DNA of 64,000 nt, from NCBI GenBank assembly GCA_021234155.1, contig JAJEKV010000008.1:18265570-18329569 (forward strand), written 5' to 3'. Positions 21,481-34,600 of the stretch are shown here, in pieces. Each line of letters starts with the position of its first letter. The stretch's first letter is position 1. A program made the translations under genes and the position numbers. The stretch comes from Isoetes taiwanensis. Taxonomy: Eukaryota; Streptophyta; Lycopodiopsida; Isoetales; Isoetaceae. The notes below the pieces were generated by a model, which ran no database searches, was not told where the DNA came from, and saw nothing but the letters and a program-made list of their open reading frames with translations.

Positions 21481-23970
21481 AGGCAGGTTCCTTTAAATTT
21501 GTCTTCTCCATAGCGTTTTCGGGTATGGGTCTAGAATTGCATGCTGAGGGGTTTTGCTACAAAAAGCAATTCCTCCTTCAAAATGCACTTGGGAATGTGG
21601 TTATGTGTCTTGGGCTTCGATTTGGATGAAGCGTTTGCAAGCCCTTGAATTTTGTGGTCCTCTATGCTGCTGGTGTCGGCATTTGATGAGCCATCTATCA
21701 ATAAAAGACATTTCCTCCTCTTTTTCCACATTAATTTGGTCTTATCTCTCGTGGTGGGATTGGTTGCATAAGGGCTATTACTTGCCAGTGGGCTTCTACC
21801 AGGGATTTTTAGGTTTAGAGCATGCTTTGAATAAGATTGATCGTAAACTTCTTTCAAGGATCTTGTATTGTATCAAAATGTGCAAAAGATAATCCTTGAG
21901 AGGAGGTATCTGTGAAATGAAAACTTCGAAGCGAGGGGAAAAACCGAGATGGGCAATCGATGTCTTACGTGTTGATATCTGCGAGGCGATGGAAGTGGTA
22001 CATGTAGTTCATGCTGATGGGAAGGATTGAAGGCGGTCATACTGTCGGGTCTTGAATCGCCGAGCCATCAGTGCATCTCGACCACGGAACGCCTTTCCAT
22101 AAAAGCGGCTTACATCTCAACATCGGGCTTTCCCATCATAACATGGCTTTTAGTGCGCGATGTGCAGCGGCAATCAAAAGCGAGTTCATGTCCCTTTGAA
22201 ATGATTTCTTAGAAGCCATGTATATTTCCGGGTGATGCCGGTGATTACGGCAATGCGTCGCAACAAATCTTCCATCACGGCCGGCAATTACATATTTTCT
22301 GCGATCTTCGTCAGTGGGATTCTTCTTCATTTTCCTCTCGTTTTATTATAGGTTATATTTCTTCTTTTGTCATTGTCTTTGGTTCGGCAAAATTTGAATC
22401 TTGTTTTACCATTGAAGCCATTTCAGGTTATGGCAGCATTTTTTGCATTGAAGGGTCATAAAGTTCAATTTTCTTCACATGATGTCGAGAGGTGAGATTC
22501 TTGATGGAGCCGGAGAATTTTCATAATTTGTCTTTCTTTGTTATATCTTTATGTGACAATTGTTTATCTTGGCATTGTTCATGTACCAACTTCGTACTGA
22601 AGTGCATATTGCTTCGCGAGGATTACCTTTTAACGTAGCTTTATTGGTAGCATGGCGGGCACAATTTTGCATCCATGGTCCTAAAGTTACTTACTTTCAC
22701 TCTTTTTACCATCGTAGAGGTAAAATAGCACCCTTATTAGGCGTCATTGTTGAAATTTACCTTTATGCCTTGATCGTGCCAATTTGCTTGAGTCTTTGCA
22801 TTGCTTTATTATGTGTTGTCATATTTTTCGGGGTGGCATATGCGGATGAATTTCCTTACTTCTATGATAAAGTCATCAATTATCTGCGGTGTTTAGGTCA
22901 ATGTAATAAAATTTCGGCAGGCCATTTGTTAACAATTATTTGGGCGACACTGTGGACTTCAATTTATCTGCGAGGAAATTAGAGGCTTTGAGAATCGGCC
23001 TACTGTCATGTTTTGCATATGATTTTTAGCATATCCCCTAACATCTTGTCCCATATAGCTAAAAGTGCTCATGAACACGCCTAGAACATTGAAAATCACT
23101 AAAAGCTATTTCTTTCTTTGGTTTGGAGACAAAAACGGAACTATCGATATAAAGCGAACAAAGTGAAGAAAGATCGTGAAGATTGAAAACCTAGGTATAT
23201 TACGGGGAAAACATTTGTACCTTTGGATCGCGAGCAATATATAGATCTCATTGCGGTCATATAACATGCAATGCATGATCATCTCTTTGCTTGTAAACTA
23301 TAATGGCATTAGATATGCATTTACTTGTTACTACTTCACGGCTCAAAGTTTTTTAGAATTAAGGTGTCAAAACTCAATTAGCATTGGAGTTGCGTCGGTT
23401 TTGTTGAAATCGGGAGGAACTTGTTCACGGGGGCTCCCTTTTTCAATATTGGTTGCTTCTGATTCCTGCTGCGAGAAGCCTTAGCATACCAAGCGGGCGA
23501 GGAAAGGCGCAAAAGTTTAACCATGTTTGAATTCATAGGCCCGATAATTATAGTGCAACTCTGGTTTGGCGTTTAAAATGTTTTAATGTTTTGGTACTTT
23601 GGACATGAACATGAGCGTCACCATGTCATATCGAGTATTCGAGATTGAACGTGGTTATGGTTTGTTCATATCGGTATTCGATTGCCAGTTGAACATTTTG
23701 ACGCGTGCACACCGCGTTTTTTTTTTTTAGTGGCCGTTTATGTGTTGCTCTGCAGTCAATCAATATGTTGATTTCATTGGCTATTTTAGTTATTAAATAT
23801 AAACATATCGTAAAATGTTCTAAACATTAGAACCGTTTTCTACTATGTTTACTTGTCTTTTATCGACACTCTCTCTTATTTCATTGCTTCTATGTTCTAT
23901 AATATTAACAATGTATTGTATGTTTGTTTGTTAGAGATTAGAACACAACGCAACATCAACTCATCAAGTG
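21481..23970. other. Unassigned stretch with several medium open frames
   Basis: Open frames of 60-140 codons occur, for example 22560-22982 on the plus strand (Leu/Ile/Val-rich, membrane-like, no homology I recognise) and 21857-21531 on the minus strand (Ser/Lys-rich). None has a family motif, a good start context or splice-site support. A T-run lies at 23719-23729. I call no gene. Confidence 0.35.
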
Positions 23971-23974
23971 TGAT

Positions 23975-24350
23975 GTACCATTGCATTTACCGCGCCTTAA
24001 ATTAAAATTCCCCTTAAGCCCCCTTTGGGTTTGGTGCATATTCACCGCAGCAGTGGCGATAGAGGCGGTGAGGCCTTATGGTATGTTTTGCGTTACAAAA
24101 TCAGCACCATATAGTATATTGCACGAAATCTTATGGTATTTTGCGATTTTTGTTGTCTCTGATATACCAAATTCTATACATCCATACCTGGCTTGAGGAA
24201 CTTTGTTATGCGGTGTGGAATTAAGGAATAAAGGGTGAATATGCCTATCTAGCGACTCGTTGCAGAAGTCACTTGTTGTGAATATACTTTAAACCAAAGG
24301 GGTTTAAGGGGAAATTTAATTTTAAGGCGTGTAATGTAATGGTTTGTGTT
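23975..24350. mobile_element. Foldback / MITE-like element, copy 1
   Basis: The two ends are long, imperfect inverted repeats. The left arm runs from about 23978 ('ccattgcatttac', then 'cgccttaaattaaaattcccc', then 'gggtttggtgcatattcac' to about 24045). The right arm runs from about 24277 ('gtgaatatactttaaacc', then 'aaggggtttaaggggaaa', then 'ttaaggcgtgtaatgtaatgg' to about 24345). The ~230-bp centre codes for nothing. Size and structure fit a non-autonomous DNA transposon. Superfamily cannot be set because no target duplication is clear. A second copy lies at 61590-61924. Confidence 0.7.
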
Positions 24351-25655
24351 CGTAATTATTGCATAGTATAAAATAAGGTTCTAATTTTCTTATCAGATGG
24401 CTTCCTAAGTCCACATTTTTGGATGAGGTTTAGATCAAAGAGTTAGCATTAGAATGATCCGGGTAGCCAGTCCTTGAACAACTAAGGTGGTGCCCTTCTC
24501 CAAGGCAAACAAACCAGGACTTTGTGCGACTGCCTTTCCAGAGAGGATACTTCGGACCCCAAAAAACTTCCCGATGCATCGTTTCCTAGCATCGCTTCTT
24601 TGGGGATGCATAAGCCAATGCCTATCCTCCCCGAGCTCGGTTCCCCTATCCTGCCGTTAAATCCTGCATTCAAGGACCTTGCTTCAAGCAGGTCCAGAAA
24701 AATAGGGGGAACTTATCAAACGTAAAGCGTTCTAAAGGCAGCCGCGAAACCCAAGTATTTTGTTGTGCGGACATTATGCTCCGAAATGGCGATTCGACAT
24801 CGCCATATCGTCGTCTAATAAGCGAAATCAAGTTGCCGCAGTTCGGTTTTGCCCAAAAAAACACTTTATACCTATATGGCGGATCACACCTTTAAGCCAA
24901 TTGACTTCTTAATGTGTTAGACATGAGCTAGTTTAAGACTTCTTTGAGAAGGGAGGTCTTTTGGCCACTGAACTTGATGCCTAGCGTAATTTCAATGCTC
25001 ATGTTTGCTATACTCATAGTCAGGTCTAGTCTGGAAGGCAAATTTTCAGAGTTTTTCAAATTTCCTCAGACGTGGATGCCAAAATTCAAAGATCCAAGAG
25101 CCTCAAACAAATTTAGATGATGTGCAAGGCCATGTAGATAGGCTAGAATTGCAGCAATTGTTTTGGGGAGGGGTAGAGGGCAGGCATGCACGCTAAAAAA
25201 AAGGAAAGAAAAGAAAGCAAAGCAGTTGTTCTTATTGTTCATTCAATCAAATACATCATCATAACACTTGAGCAATCTTAAAACATGTGTCTAATGAGTT
25301 TAAATATCAACTGAGAACCATGTTATAATATTGGGTACTATAAAACTAGCCTCCAAAACACGTCATATTCAAGGTACTTTTAACACACTGTTACTAATTT
25401 TAAGCAACCACTATTGCATGCATGAAACTATCCCATAAACCATAACTAGCTTTAAGAATCCATTATAGAATCAATAACCAACATGGATAACCATGTCATA
25501 GATTACTATAGTTTCAACAAATCATTATGGTATGTGATTTTCTTCTATTATATAAATTCATGCATAAAACACCACATATACCATGGTTTTTAGATGGTTT
25601 GATACCAGTTTAATATAATAGTTCAGTTTTTGCGCCTTGTGATACTGGAAAACCT
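24351..25655. other. Unassigned spacer
   Basis: No gene is recognised. Minus-strand frames near 24482-24673 and 24670-24864 are open for about 64 codons each but match nothing. An A-rich tract (25194-25220) could be an old poly(A) tail. The stretch 25220-25640 is AT-rich with no structure I can see. Confidence 0.35.
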
Positions 25656-25661
25656 GCATTC

Positions 25662-25830
25662 AAAACAATTACCAGAAAGCATAGTTCTATGATTGGTGCC
25701 ATCAGACACACTTATTCAAGGTTTTGATGGTACTCTATGTGATGCAGAACAATTGCCACAAAGCAAAGTTCTATGATTGGTGCCATCAAGCACAATCATT
25801 TAGGGCTTTAGTGGACCAGTTCTTTTATAT
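25662..25830. repeat. Tandem duplication, ~84-bp unit
   Basis: Two copies share 'caatt(a/g)cca(g/c)aaagca', 'agttctatgattggtgccat' (exact, at about 25683 and 25767) and 'ttt(t/a)gatgg/tttagtgg'. The unit length is about 84 bp. It lies just upstream of LINE remnant C. Confidence 0.75.
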
Positions 25831-26735
25831 AGAGTGAAAGTACGGGAGCCAGCGATATCCCTTGCCACTTGCGAAGATTTAGAATAGGCACAGAAAGCCT
25901 TTCTGTTTGGGCTCTCGAAGACAAGTCTATGGTTCCATACCCAATTCTCCTTCAAGAAACATGACCCTTTCATCTACATCATGCGGCTTTGAAGCAATAC
26001 ATGCTCTATTGCCAAAAGGTGGTGAACATGGGAGATGCCCAACTTGTAAATCTAACCGACACACTAGCCATGGGTCCACAATGTCTTAAAGCATGTTGGA
26101 AGGAGAAATGAGCAAGTTGGTTCTCTAGATTGAATGTCTGGGAGAGGGATATGTGCATGTGCAGAATAATGAAGATCACAATCACCTAAGGCAGTATCTC
26201 GACACATGCTTCCTTGAAGCTTTGGGATAACAGTACTTTGAAAAATATCAAAACAACACACTGCCAGATTAATTCCATGCCTGCCCGTAGCCCGCATCAG
26301 TATCTGTTATCACATTTCCCATGAAGAGGCATAGAATAATTGTGTCGATTCATACTTATGCACATCCCCTTAGAATTGAAACAGGAAGATGGTGCCATGA
26401 GGAGCGTGAAAACATGATATATCAATGTTACCAGTTGAGAGCCGTTGAAGAGGGATGCCATGTTCTTTTGATTTGTCCGACCTTTGTGACTATTCGAACA
26501 CGATATGCTGACCTGATTACACCTAATCAGCTAGTACATTTGCTCTTGTAGATGCCATCAAGACATTATCATTCTCTATTTTGAAGGTTCTTGACAAGCT
26601 CATCGACTCTATTACTATTAAGGTTTTTTCCTCGAAGGGCGGTGTTTTTTTATCCTAAGGACTAATGGGCTTGCTGTGCTCTTTTTGTATTGGGTCGCAT
26701 AGAATTTTTGGTCTCGGTAGACGATATAAGACAAT
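25825..26735 (+). mobile_element. LINE 3' end (C): post-RT and Cys/His region
   Basis: Across frames it reads a VKVREPAISLATCEDLE-like segment (from about 25838), QKAFL, then 'IPYPILLQET' (about 25935-25965), the post-RT block of LINE family B/C/D. Later comes 'LRIETGRW' (26371-26394), an M-YQCY segment (about 26416), GCHVLLICPTFVTIRTRY (26453-26507) and a 3' UTR with 'cctcgaagggcggtg' at 26631. The Cys/His block and the UTR match copy D at 61970-62444. The copy is 5'-truncated and has frameshifts. Confidence 0.8.
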
Positions 26736-27940
26736 TCAAAGCACTCAAATTCCTGATCCAAAAATTGTTATTCTTATTTTCCTTCCTATTAAATGCCTTG
26801 CACTTTTATTGTCAAATATATGTCACCTATATTGTCTCTAATCCAGGCAATTAGGTCAAGCCTTATAGGCAGGGCATAATAAGCATAAATCTCAGTTGCA
26901 AACTTGATAATCACATATCCCATCAATCCGAGACATCGGATCGCCATTCTAGAATGGGACGAGCATGCATGTTTTGCATGCATGCGGATGCCATGCGGAT
27001 TACGGTTGGGGGAGTTCGCTATTTTAAGTGGCGTTTACGCCCGACTTCTCATCGGCTTCCTCTTCTCTCTCGGCCGGTACCTTATTCTCTTTGAACCCAC
27101 CCTCCCCCTTCTTTGTTATTGTATTTTTTTTCGGCGTGTGCAGCGCGTAATCAACTTCGGGAGGTTTGGTTTGTCTTGTTGTTTTGTTGGTGATGTGCGA
27201 GTGCGAGGGTTAGCGGCGGCATCGTTTTTGACTTTTCCCTTCGTGGGTTTTGGGGCGATTTTTATGCCTTATGTTTGTCAAGCCCTTGCGAGGCTTATCA
27301 CTAGGGTTTTCCTCAAAACGAAAAGGGCGAGGTTTTTAATCCGTTGATAAGCTTTGGCAGTACTAACCAGATCTCTATTAGCATTGTACTTTGTTGGGGT
27401 CCAAATGATATGGTGGATTTTCCCTTTATTTTTTATGGGTAGTTCGCATGTGTGCGGCTACCCACTATCCACCATTGTAGAAAATCTGCTGAGATGAATG
27501 AGAAGCAAGTCTAAGTCCTCTTCTCTCTCAGCAGTACCTTATTCTCTTTGAATTGTTTCCAGGCAGGGGAGGGGCTTCTTCACTTTGGTTTAACAATAGT
27601 GGCGTTTCTTTCATCTTTGTGGATTTCGACCTTTAGCCTTCATCCTGTGACCGTCCTCGATCCTAGTTTGTTAAGGAAGTCCTTTGGTATTCGGGCGGTT
27701 TGTTGGTTTCATGCGAGTCCCATTCTAGAATGTAGCTCCGAATGTTGATAATCAGTGATGTTTGTTGGGGTGTTGACTTGAAATGAGTTCGGGTTGAAGT
27801 TTGTCCTACTCTGTTGGGACTGCGTCATTTGGCAAAAGATAGCTTCTATTCTACCTTCAGATCCACAAGACGTGGCTCCCTAGCTTTGGGTGGTTCATGG
27901 CCGTGAAAAGGAGGAGCAACTAGTGGATACGATGTATGTT
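26736..27940. other. Unassigned, with a short local duplication
   Basis: A ~45-bp phrase, 'tcctcttctctctc(g/a)g', then 'gtaccttattctctttgaa', occurs at about 27058-27100 and again at about 27512-27552. A 147-codon plus-strand frame (26904-27347) is open and hydrophobic but not recognised. Near 27440-27470 a short inverted phrase, 'gggtagttcgcatgtgtgcggctaccc', can form a hairpin. Confidence 0.4.
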
Positions 27941-27949
27941 GTCCTACGA

Positions 27950-28897
27950 AAGTGCTACCTCCAGCGCCTAAATGGCCTTTAGCCATCTCTAAGCTTCATT
28001 GGAAAGCAGTTTGGTGGTGGATATGGGATAAATTGCCCCGTCATAAACTGTCTATCTTATAGTGGCACTATAGATGCATCTTGGTAGGTGCATCTATTAG
28101 GGGGTATGCCACCTGCATGCGAGGGGTTGGCAAAAACCCCCTTGTATATGCCTTTGAATTTTTCAGAAACCCCAATTCCAGCTACATATTGTACCAAAAT
28201 CACCTGAAAAACCCAAAAAACTTCTAAATACGAGTACATGTACAGTTCAAGGGGAAAACATACCTTTCAGGCCACTCACTGGTAAGTACAAGTGAAACTA
28301 TGTTAACCTCCCTTGATATGTGAACGAGTAAATACTACCTTTCATAGATTTTGTCCATATGTCTCTGTGATATGCTCTCTTTGCATGCAGAGGGATGAGA
28401 CAATTGAGCACTGCCTCTTCTTGTGTCAGCATGTTCGGCCAGCTTGATAGTGGCTTGGGCCTTTTTCGTTGTGATTTGAATAGTCAATAGATCCTATTGT
28501 CAGTCTATCCCAGCTTCTGGAACAACCTGGAAAAGAGGACTTTCCATTTGGCATCCGCTTGGACCATCTGGAAGAGACGGAATCTCTTCATCTTCAAAGG
28601 ACAAGTCTGTCTAGATATTCAAGTGCTTAGTGATGCTCTTAGTCGTATTGTCAAAGCTTATAGGCGCTCTTTCCCATAAAAGCTGACTTCAAGAGTATCA
28701 TTTGGGAGTGTTATCTTCAGATTCATACCTATTCATCGTCAATTGTACTCTTGGTGATATTTATTTCTCTCATTTTCTGTGTTATGTATGTAGTGGGTAG
28801 TTTTGCTCTAGTGGACATTTTCTCCACTGGGTTTTGAGTTTCTCATATACTCTTTATATTCTTATCAGTAATAAAGGTTTGAGTTCTATTAAAAAAA
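27950..28897 (+). mobile_element. L1-like LINE 3' end (E) with poly(A) tail
   Basis: The frame near 28005-28050 reads 'AVWWWIWDKLPRHKLSIL', the W-x-x-W-L-PPK-K-F-W segment of the zf-RVT domain that ends plant L1 ORF2. 'DETIEHCLFLCQHVR' (28395-28440) matches the (D)E-HLL-C-(x)-W part. 'ASAWTIWKRRNLFIFKGQ' (28549-28602) matches the LW-IW-RN--IFE--- end. A 3' UTR follows, ending in 'aataaaggtttgagttctatt' and a short A-run (28889-28897), as expected of a LINE tail. About 250 bp around 28130-28370 do not fit the domain and may be an insertion. The 5' part is missing. Confidence 0.75.
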
Positions 28898-31200
28898 AGA
28901 AAGTGAGGCCATAATACATAATGTGAGAGTAAAAACAATTGCAAATACATCATAGAATCATATATGTTTTCTGAAAATTTTATTTTAGGAATTTAAACTC
29001 GTCATACTACTCGTATCTATTGTAAAGATTTTAATATAGTCAACAACAATGTTGCACTTTAGATGTAGGCCCACTATTATAACACCGCTAGAGGTAGGCT
29101 CATTATCTAATGGAGCTTTCTTTGTTTCTCATCTTTTTCCTCAACGTTTTCTATAGGGCCTTAAATTGGAGTCTTCATTAGAACATGTAATTGTACAACG
29201 GATAGAACATAACAATGACGACATGGTGTATGTGCATCTCATATCTGTAGATGTTAAGAAGTCCATTCCGTTGTATTCTATAATGGATGTTAAAAATTCA
29301 CACTAGTCTTAGAACCATGTCTCAAATTGGAGACCGCCCAGAGTCGCACTATATATAGTTCTATCCCATGGCCATGTCGACCTTAAAACAATAAACATCT
29401 ACTTATTTACCTTATTCTAAAAGCACGGTTCTAAATATGAACGTGATTATAAGTTCGATATGTACAACAATTTATACTTTTTTCGTCCTTAAAAAAGAAA
29501 AAAAATATTTAAATGTGAATTATCTTGTTATTATTAAGTAAATATTGAAACTTTTGGCAATACTCAATTCATGGACTTTAAAAATCATCCATCTATCTTT
29601 CTTCCCGACCCGAATCATAGAATTTAGAATAAAGGTCACGGTCTTTCTTAAACAATATTTTATGGTTAGAAGTCTAGGCTACCTGTGCCAAGGAGATTTG
29701 AAGAATTGAAAGGCCAAGAATTGAATTGGTTTTAGGGTAGACGAAAGCTTTTAGTGTATAGAATCCAAGGAGTTATGAAATAGTAATAATAAGATGGATA
29801 CTTCATTCCTTTTATATTTATTAACTCACTGAGTTCAATGAATAACCTTCTTTTGCTACAAAATATTCATGAAATAAGGTGGAGCCCATACATATTGTCC
29901 ACATGTGAATACCATTGGAGGATATGCTGCACTCATAAATTAATGGATGAACTCTTTTTTACATGTTCGACGGTATATTCTTATATTCTTTTCTCACCTG
30001 GCGTTATCCTTGCTCACGTGTCATGGCCCTGGTCATCCATTCCAAATGCAGGATATGCCATACAAGTTAAAACATTTCAAAACATTTATATTCCTAAAAG
30101 CAAATGGAAAATTGCACCAATGAAGATTACCAATATATATGACTTAATTAACAAGCAAGGGAACGTTTGTCCCACAAGGTTTGCCAATAATGGTACATGT
30201 CTTAAAACACAATTTATCCCTAGGAGATTAAATTACTAGTAGATTAACTCTTCCTGGCAAGTTGGATAAGATAGTTGGAAGTGGCAAAAGTGACTTAAGT
30301 TGGGTTACTTAAATGCATTTTCCATTAAACATCACATGGTCCTATAAACATATGATGTCACACATATTGATTTCAAATATTGAAATAGAAATGTTATCTT
30401 ATGGGTGCAATATAAAACAAAATAGAGAGAGCCATGTTTTGGCATTGCAAACCATAAATCTACTTGGGGCATTAGTGAGGTGGTCAATTACTGCTTGAAA
30501 TTACAAGATGTTGGAAAGCTTGAAGTATTGAATGTGCCATATGCATAAACCAGTTTGATGTGTAAAGAGTAAAGAGTAGTTTGAAGAGCCAGTAAAGAGT
30601 AGTTTGAGTTGATCTGATATGGGTTCAAGCAGATTCTACTTGAGCCTAGCATTTACCCCTAATTCCCTTTAGAACAAAAAACACTGGTGAACGCTACTGC
30701 AAGACTCCCGATTAAAGGACATGGGAACTTCCCTGACATTTAGGGTGTCGTTAACTGCTGCCCTATAGATTCAACCAGCTTTCATTGTTCTTGTAGTGTG
30801 GGGGGGATTTTGGATCCCCGTTTGCAGCGATAGGCTACTGTTTCGCTAGTGGAATCACAACAGTTTGAAGAGCGGTGGAGGCTGATGAATCTTTAAAAAC
30901 TGCAGGGTCTCGAGTGGAGTTTGGGCGTGATGGTTGAATTATATAGTGTTAAATGTGAGGCAAGAATGGAATCATGGACAGAAAGATAAATTAAGGTGTT
31001 GAAATGTGAAACAAAAGCAAACAAAAGCAAACTAGATGAGGGAGCAAGAGACATTCCTGGTTGAAAGGCTGCATAGAAAAGATCACAAAATCAGCTAAAC
31101 ATATGCGCCCAATGTTGAAAAGATAAAGAGGCGAAGCCCCACAAGGGAATAAGATACCTCGCCATTCCGGGGCATAAAAGCTACCCGAATTCCGGCATCA
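28898..31200. other. Unassigned intergenic sequence upstream of the bromodomain gene
   Basis: AT-rich with no domain recognised. The plus-strand frame 29838-30239 (133 codons) is open but matches nothing I know. A short direct repeat, 'gtaaagagtagtttga', occurs at about 30573 and 30592. No RNA gene is seen. Confidence 0.35.
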
Positions 31201-31658
31201 GAACGAACCGACGGCCCAGATCCCGCCACGTAAAAGGCCACGGTTCGTTTGTTGATCCCTGGAACAGGGCTTTCTTCCTTCCCTTTTCATTCCTCAAACT
31301 TACGCCGCATTAGATTAGAGCGGCAGATCGGCCCTCCCCTTATTCATCCCATCAGATTCAAAAGCCAGGCCATCAGATCTAACCCAGTCGCCGGATCTGC
31401 CTTTTCTTGCCGGATTCATCCCTGCCCTCTTCCACCATAGCCAAATCCGCTCCCCTTTCTCCCCCAAATTTTCCCCATGGGCCCTCTCCACCCAAAAATT
31501 TGAAGCGGGTTTTTGCGGAGCTCTGAAAATCTCCTCTTCTGTGGCCGCTTCTGCTGTTTTTGGGTTTGCGGAGTGATTTGGTGGGGATTTTTGGATGGAT
31601 TGAAGAGGATTTAGAACATGGGCGGATCTGGGTTTGTGAGGCAGGGCGTGGGCGAGTG
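31190..31658 (+). promoter_or_regulatory. Probable promoter-proximal region and 5' UTR of the bromodomain gene
   Basis: Base composition changes here to C/T-rich, GC-higher sequence that is typical of a plant 5' leader ('ccctcccc', 'tcccctttctccccc') and continues to the ATG at 31659. No clear TATA box is seen, so the transcription start cannot be placed. An upstream ATG at 31477 and one at 31617 precede the chosen start in other frames. Confidence 0.35.
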
Positions 31659-34600
31659 ATGGCCGGCGATGGCGAGTTGAATGGTGGACTGGTTACTCCC
31701 GAAGAACTTCTTCTCGCCGGAGCTGTGAAGAGACACGGCACCGGAAACTGGAGCCAGGTTTCAGCAGAGCTTCAAAATAGAGCCATGATGCTGAACGTCT
31801 CTCCCGCTCATTTTTCTCCAGAGGTAGAGCTCTTGAGGTCGGTTCTTGAAAGTAGAACAATTATGCTAGGGAAAATTTTTTTCTCTCTTCCTCTTACCGA
31901 ATGTCTGAATTGGGCTTAGAACACACAGATTGATGCAGTTTTTTGGAAAAAATTGCTTGGAATCTTGAACCAAATGGGGTTTCGTCCATATTTTGAGTTG
32001 GGTCCTACTTGTATATACCAAAGAATCATTGCCGGATAGCCAAGAATAGGGTATTCCAAGAGATGGAAGGATTAGAATATGGATAAAACAGAACAGAACA
32101 AAGATGTAAGAGGGATTGTTATGAAAGCATAAGCAACAGAAATGTTCTGTGAGAGATTTGGTATGGTGGGTATGAATCAGGAAGAGAGTTTTTTATGAGT
32201 GTTTTGCATTTGTGGGAGAGATTTTTGGAAGGATTAGTGAGCAAGATTTAAGGATTGGCTATGGAGGAACTTTTACCCTACCACGGGATTTGTATGTAGA
32301 CTAGGGTTGGTAGTTAGGCTTAAGAACAGTTTGAAATTTGAATAATCCCTTTCTAACGCAGAGTTTTTCTTCATCTCTGCCCTTTGATCCGCAGGCTTGC
32401 AAGAGTAAATACGAAACCCTAGCCAAACGATACTCCGGTACAGTGCACAGCGCCGGAGTAAGGTAAAAATCAAAGCAGCCCTATTCTTCTTCTTATTACT
32501 TTTCGTCTTCTTCCTGATTAGATTAGTCCAACAGAAAAACTGAACCTCGCTTAAACTGGAGTTAATGATCGGGCTGGAAAGTGGGTAGCAAAAAAAAAAA
32601 CTGTTTTTTGGTTTTTTATTCTCTCTCTTCTTTTCGGGTCTGGTCTGTCTGTGCATGTGTTCAGGCGTTCAAAAGGGAGCATTTCTTCATTATTTTCTTC
32701 TACGGTCAATGATGCGATTTGTCTTTCAGGGATAATGTGCCATGGTTTGAGGAAATCCGGCAAAGAAGAGTCGCCCATCTTAAGCGGGAGGTTGAGCGCT
32801 TCGATGGGTCCATTGGGTTAGTACTCGATTTTCTACCAGAATCGCTAAGAATCCATGTGGGTTTGTGTTTTAATCCAATCCGGTGATGGGTCTTTTCTTC
32901 CGGCCCATTACGGTGACGGATTTGCTTGTTAAGATCATTTCGAAGCTAATCTTTTGATGGGTTCTTGTTTTTAGATCCTTGAAGCTTCAACTGAAGCGCC
33001 TTAAGGCCGAAAAAGATCGGCAAGAACTTCCCGTCAAAGCGGAGCCTCTCGAGCAATCAGATGTCAAATTACCTCCGTCTCCGCCTTCGGCAGAGAAAAA
33101 TGTACAGGAATCTGCAGACAGGATCGAGAGGAAGGGAGCTGCAGAAAAATTTGAAAGCGGACTGGTTGATTCGACCGACCCAGAAGAGAAAAAGTCCACC
33201 AAATTTGCAGCTTGTGAAAATGCTATTATTCTTGCCCCCGTCGAGGCCTTGGGACCACGGAGCCGGACTCCATCGCCATCGCCGGATCAAGTTGAGACCG
33301 GCCCTGTTGCGGATGCAGACGAGCCCCTTGCTGAGGTCGCAAAGGAAGAATCTGCTGTAAAATCTGGTAATGCCCAAGAGGTCCACGATTTATCGGAAAA
33401 TCTTCAACAGGACAATTTTGAAAAAGTTTTTGTTGACGAGACGAAAGATTCGACATCTGGCCCACATATTCGCCGGGACGAAGAACCCATCGGCGGTGTC
33501 TCTGCCGATCCGGCTAAAGAAGAATCCGAAGAACCCAAGTCCGATGCGCTGGTGTCGGAATGTAAAGAAGAACAGAAACCCATATCAGACACAGCGGTAG
33601 TAGAACGCCCAGAAGAAGATCAGAAGCCTGAACTAAAAGAGGAAGATGATAAACCTAAATCGATCAAGGATCATCAGAAATCCGCCTCAGAGAACGTATT
33701 ATCTAGTGGTTTAGAAGAAACTAAAGAAGCTGAGAAACCCAGTTCTATGAGATGCATAGAAGAAGTTGGAGCTGAACGGGATCAGCTTAAAATCAATGAA
33801 GATGCTGGACCTGCGCCAAGTGAGTCTGACCAAAAACCTGCTCCAAGTGATTCTGATCAAAGATCCGATCCTTGGGATGTTGGTTTTGTTTTTAGAAAAG
33901 AAAGAGGAGAGTCTGTTTCTACAAAGCTCAAGCGCACTGAGGATTCTCGTTCCTTAGCTCCTCCTGTGATACCTGCACCAAAAAAACCACGGACTATGGA
34001 AAGGAGAAGAGCTCCTTTGGAGACTAAGGAGGATGGCAACAAGGTTTCAGCTAGAGAATGCAGTGATGAATGCGATCAGAATGTGAAGAATCCTCAAGGC
34101 CTATTGTCGGAGAGTAACCCTTGTGCTCAGAGTAGGGGCTTCAGCATGGAGGAAGACGTCTCTGACTCTGTTGATCAGGGCAAGCCTTGCAATGGCTCGC
34201 ATGCAAAGTCTTCTCACCTTGGCGAGGAAAGCGGGGAGTCACAAGGTGCAATTGGAGGCAGAGCTTCAAGCTCCCGAGGACGGGGGCGAAGGCGCAGACA
34301 GCACAGGAAAATGAGTGTTGGTCAGAGGAAGAGAAGTGAGAGATGGGATAAAGATGCTACAAGTGCTGGGGATTCTATGCCAGATCCTGATTTTAAAGGT
34401 TGTAGTATTAGTCATGAAGGTAGTGGAAGTGCGAATGAGGATGGGGAGGAAAGGCAGACTACAACGCGGGAATACGGTGATAGTTTGATGGAAAAGAGTG
34501 AGGTTGGTTCACAGGCAGAGACTGAGGAGATGTCTCCTACTAGTAGAAGGCTTAGGAGGGAACCCAAGATTGCTGGCAAGTTTCAACCACTTCTTGAGTG

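Noticed and set aside
22560-22982. 140-codon frame with a YADE string as an RT
   Set aside because: No other RT motif surrounds it; the composition is generally hydrophobic and AT-driven.
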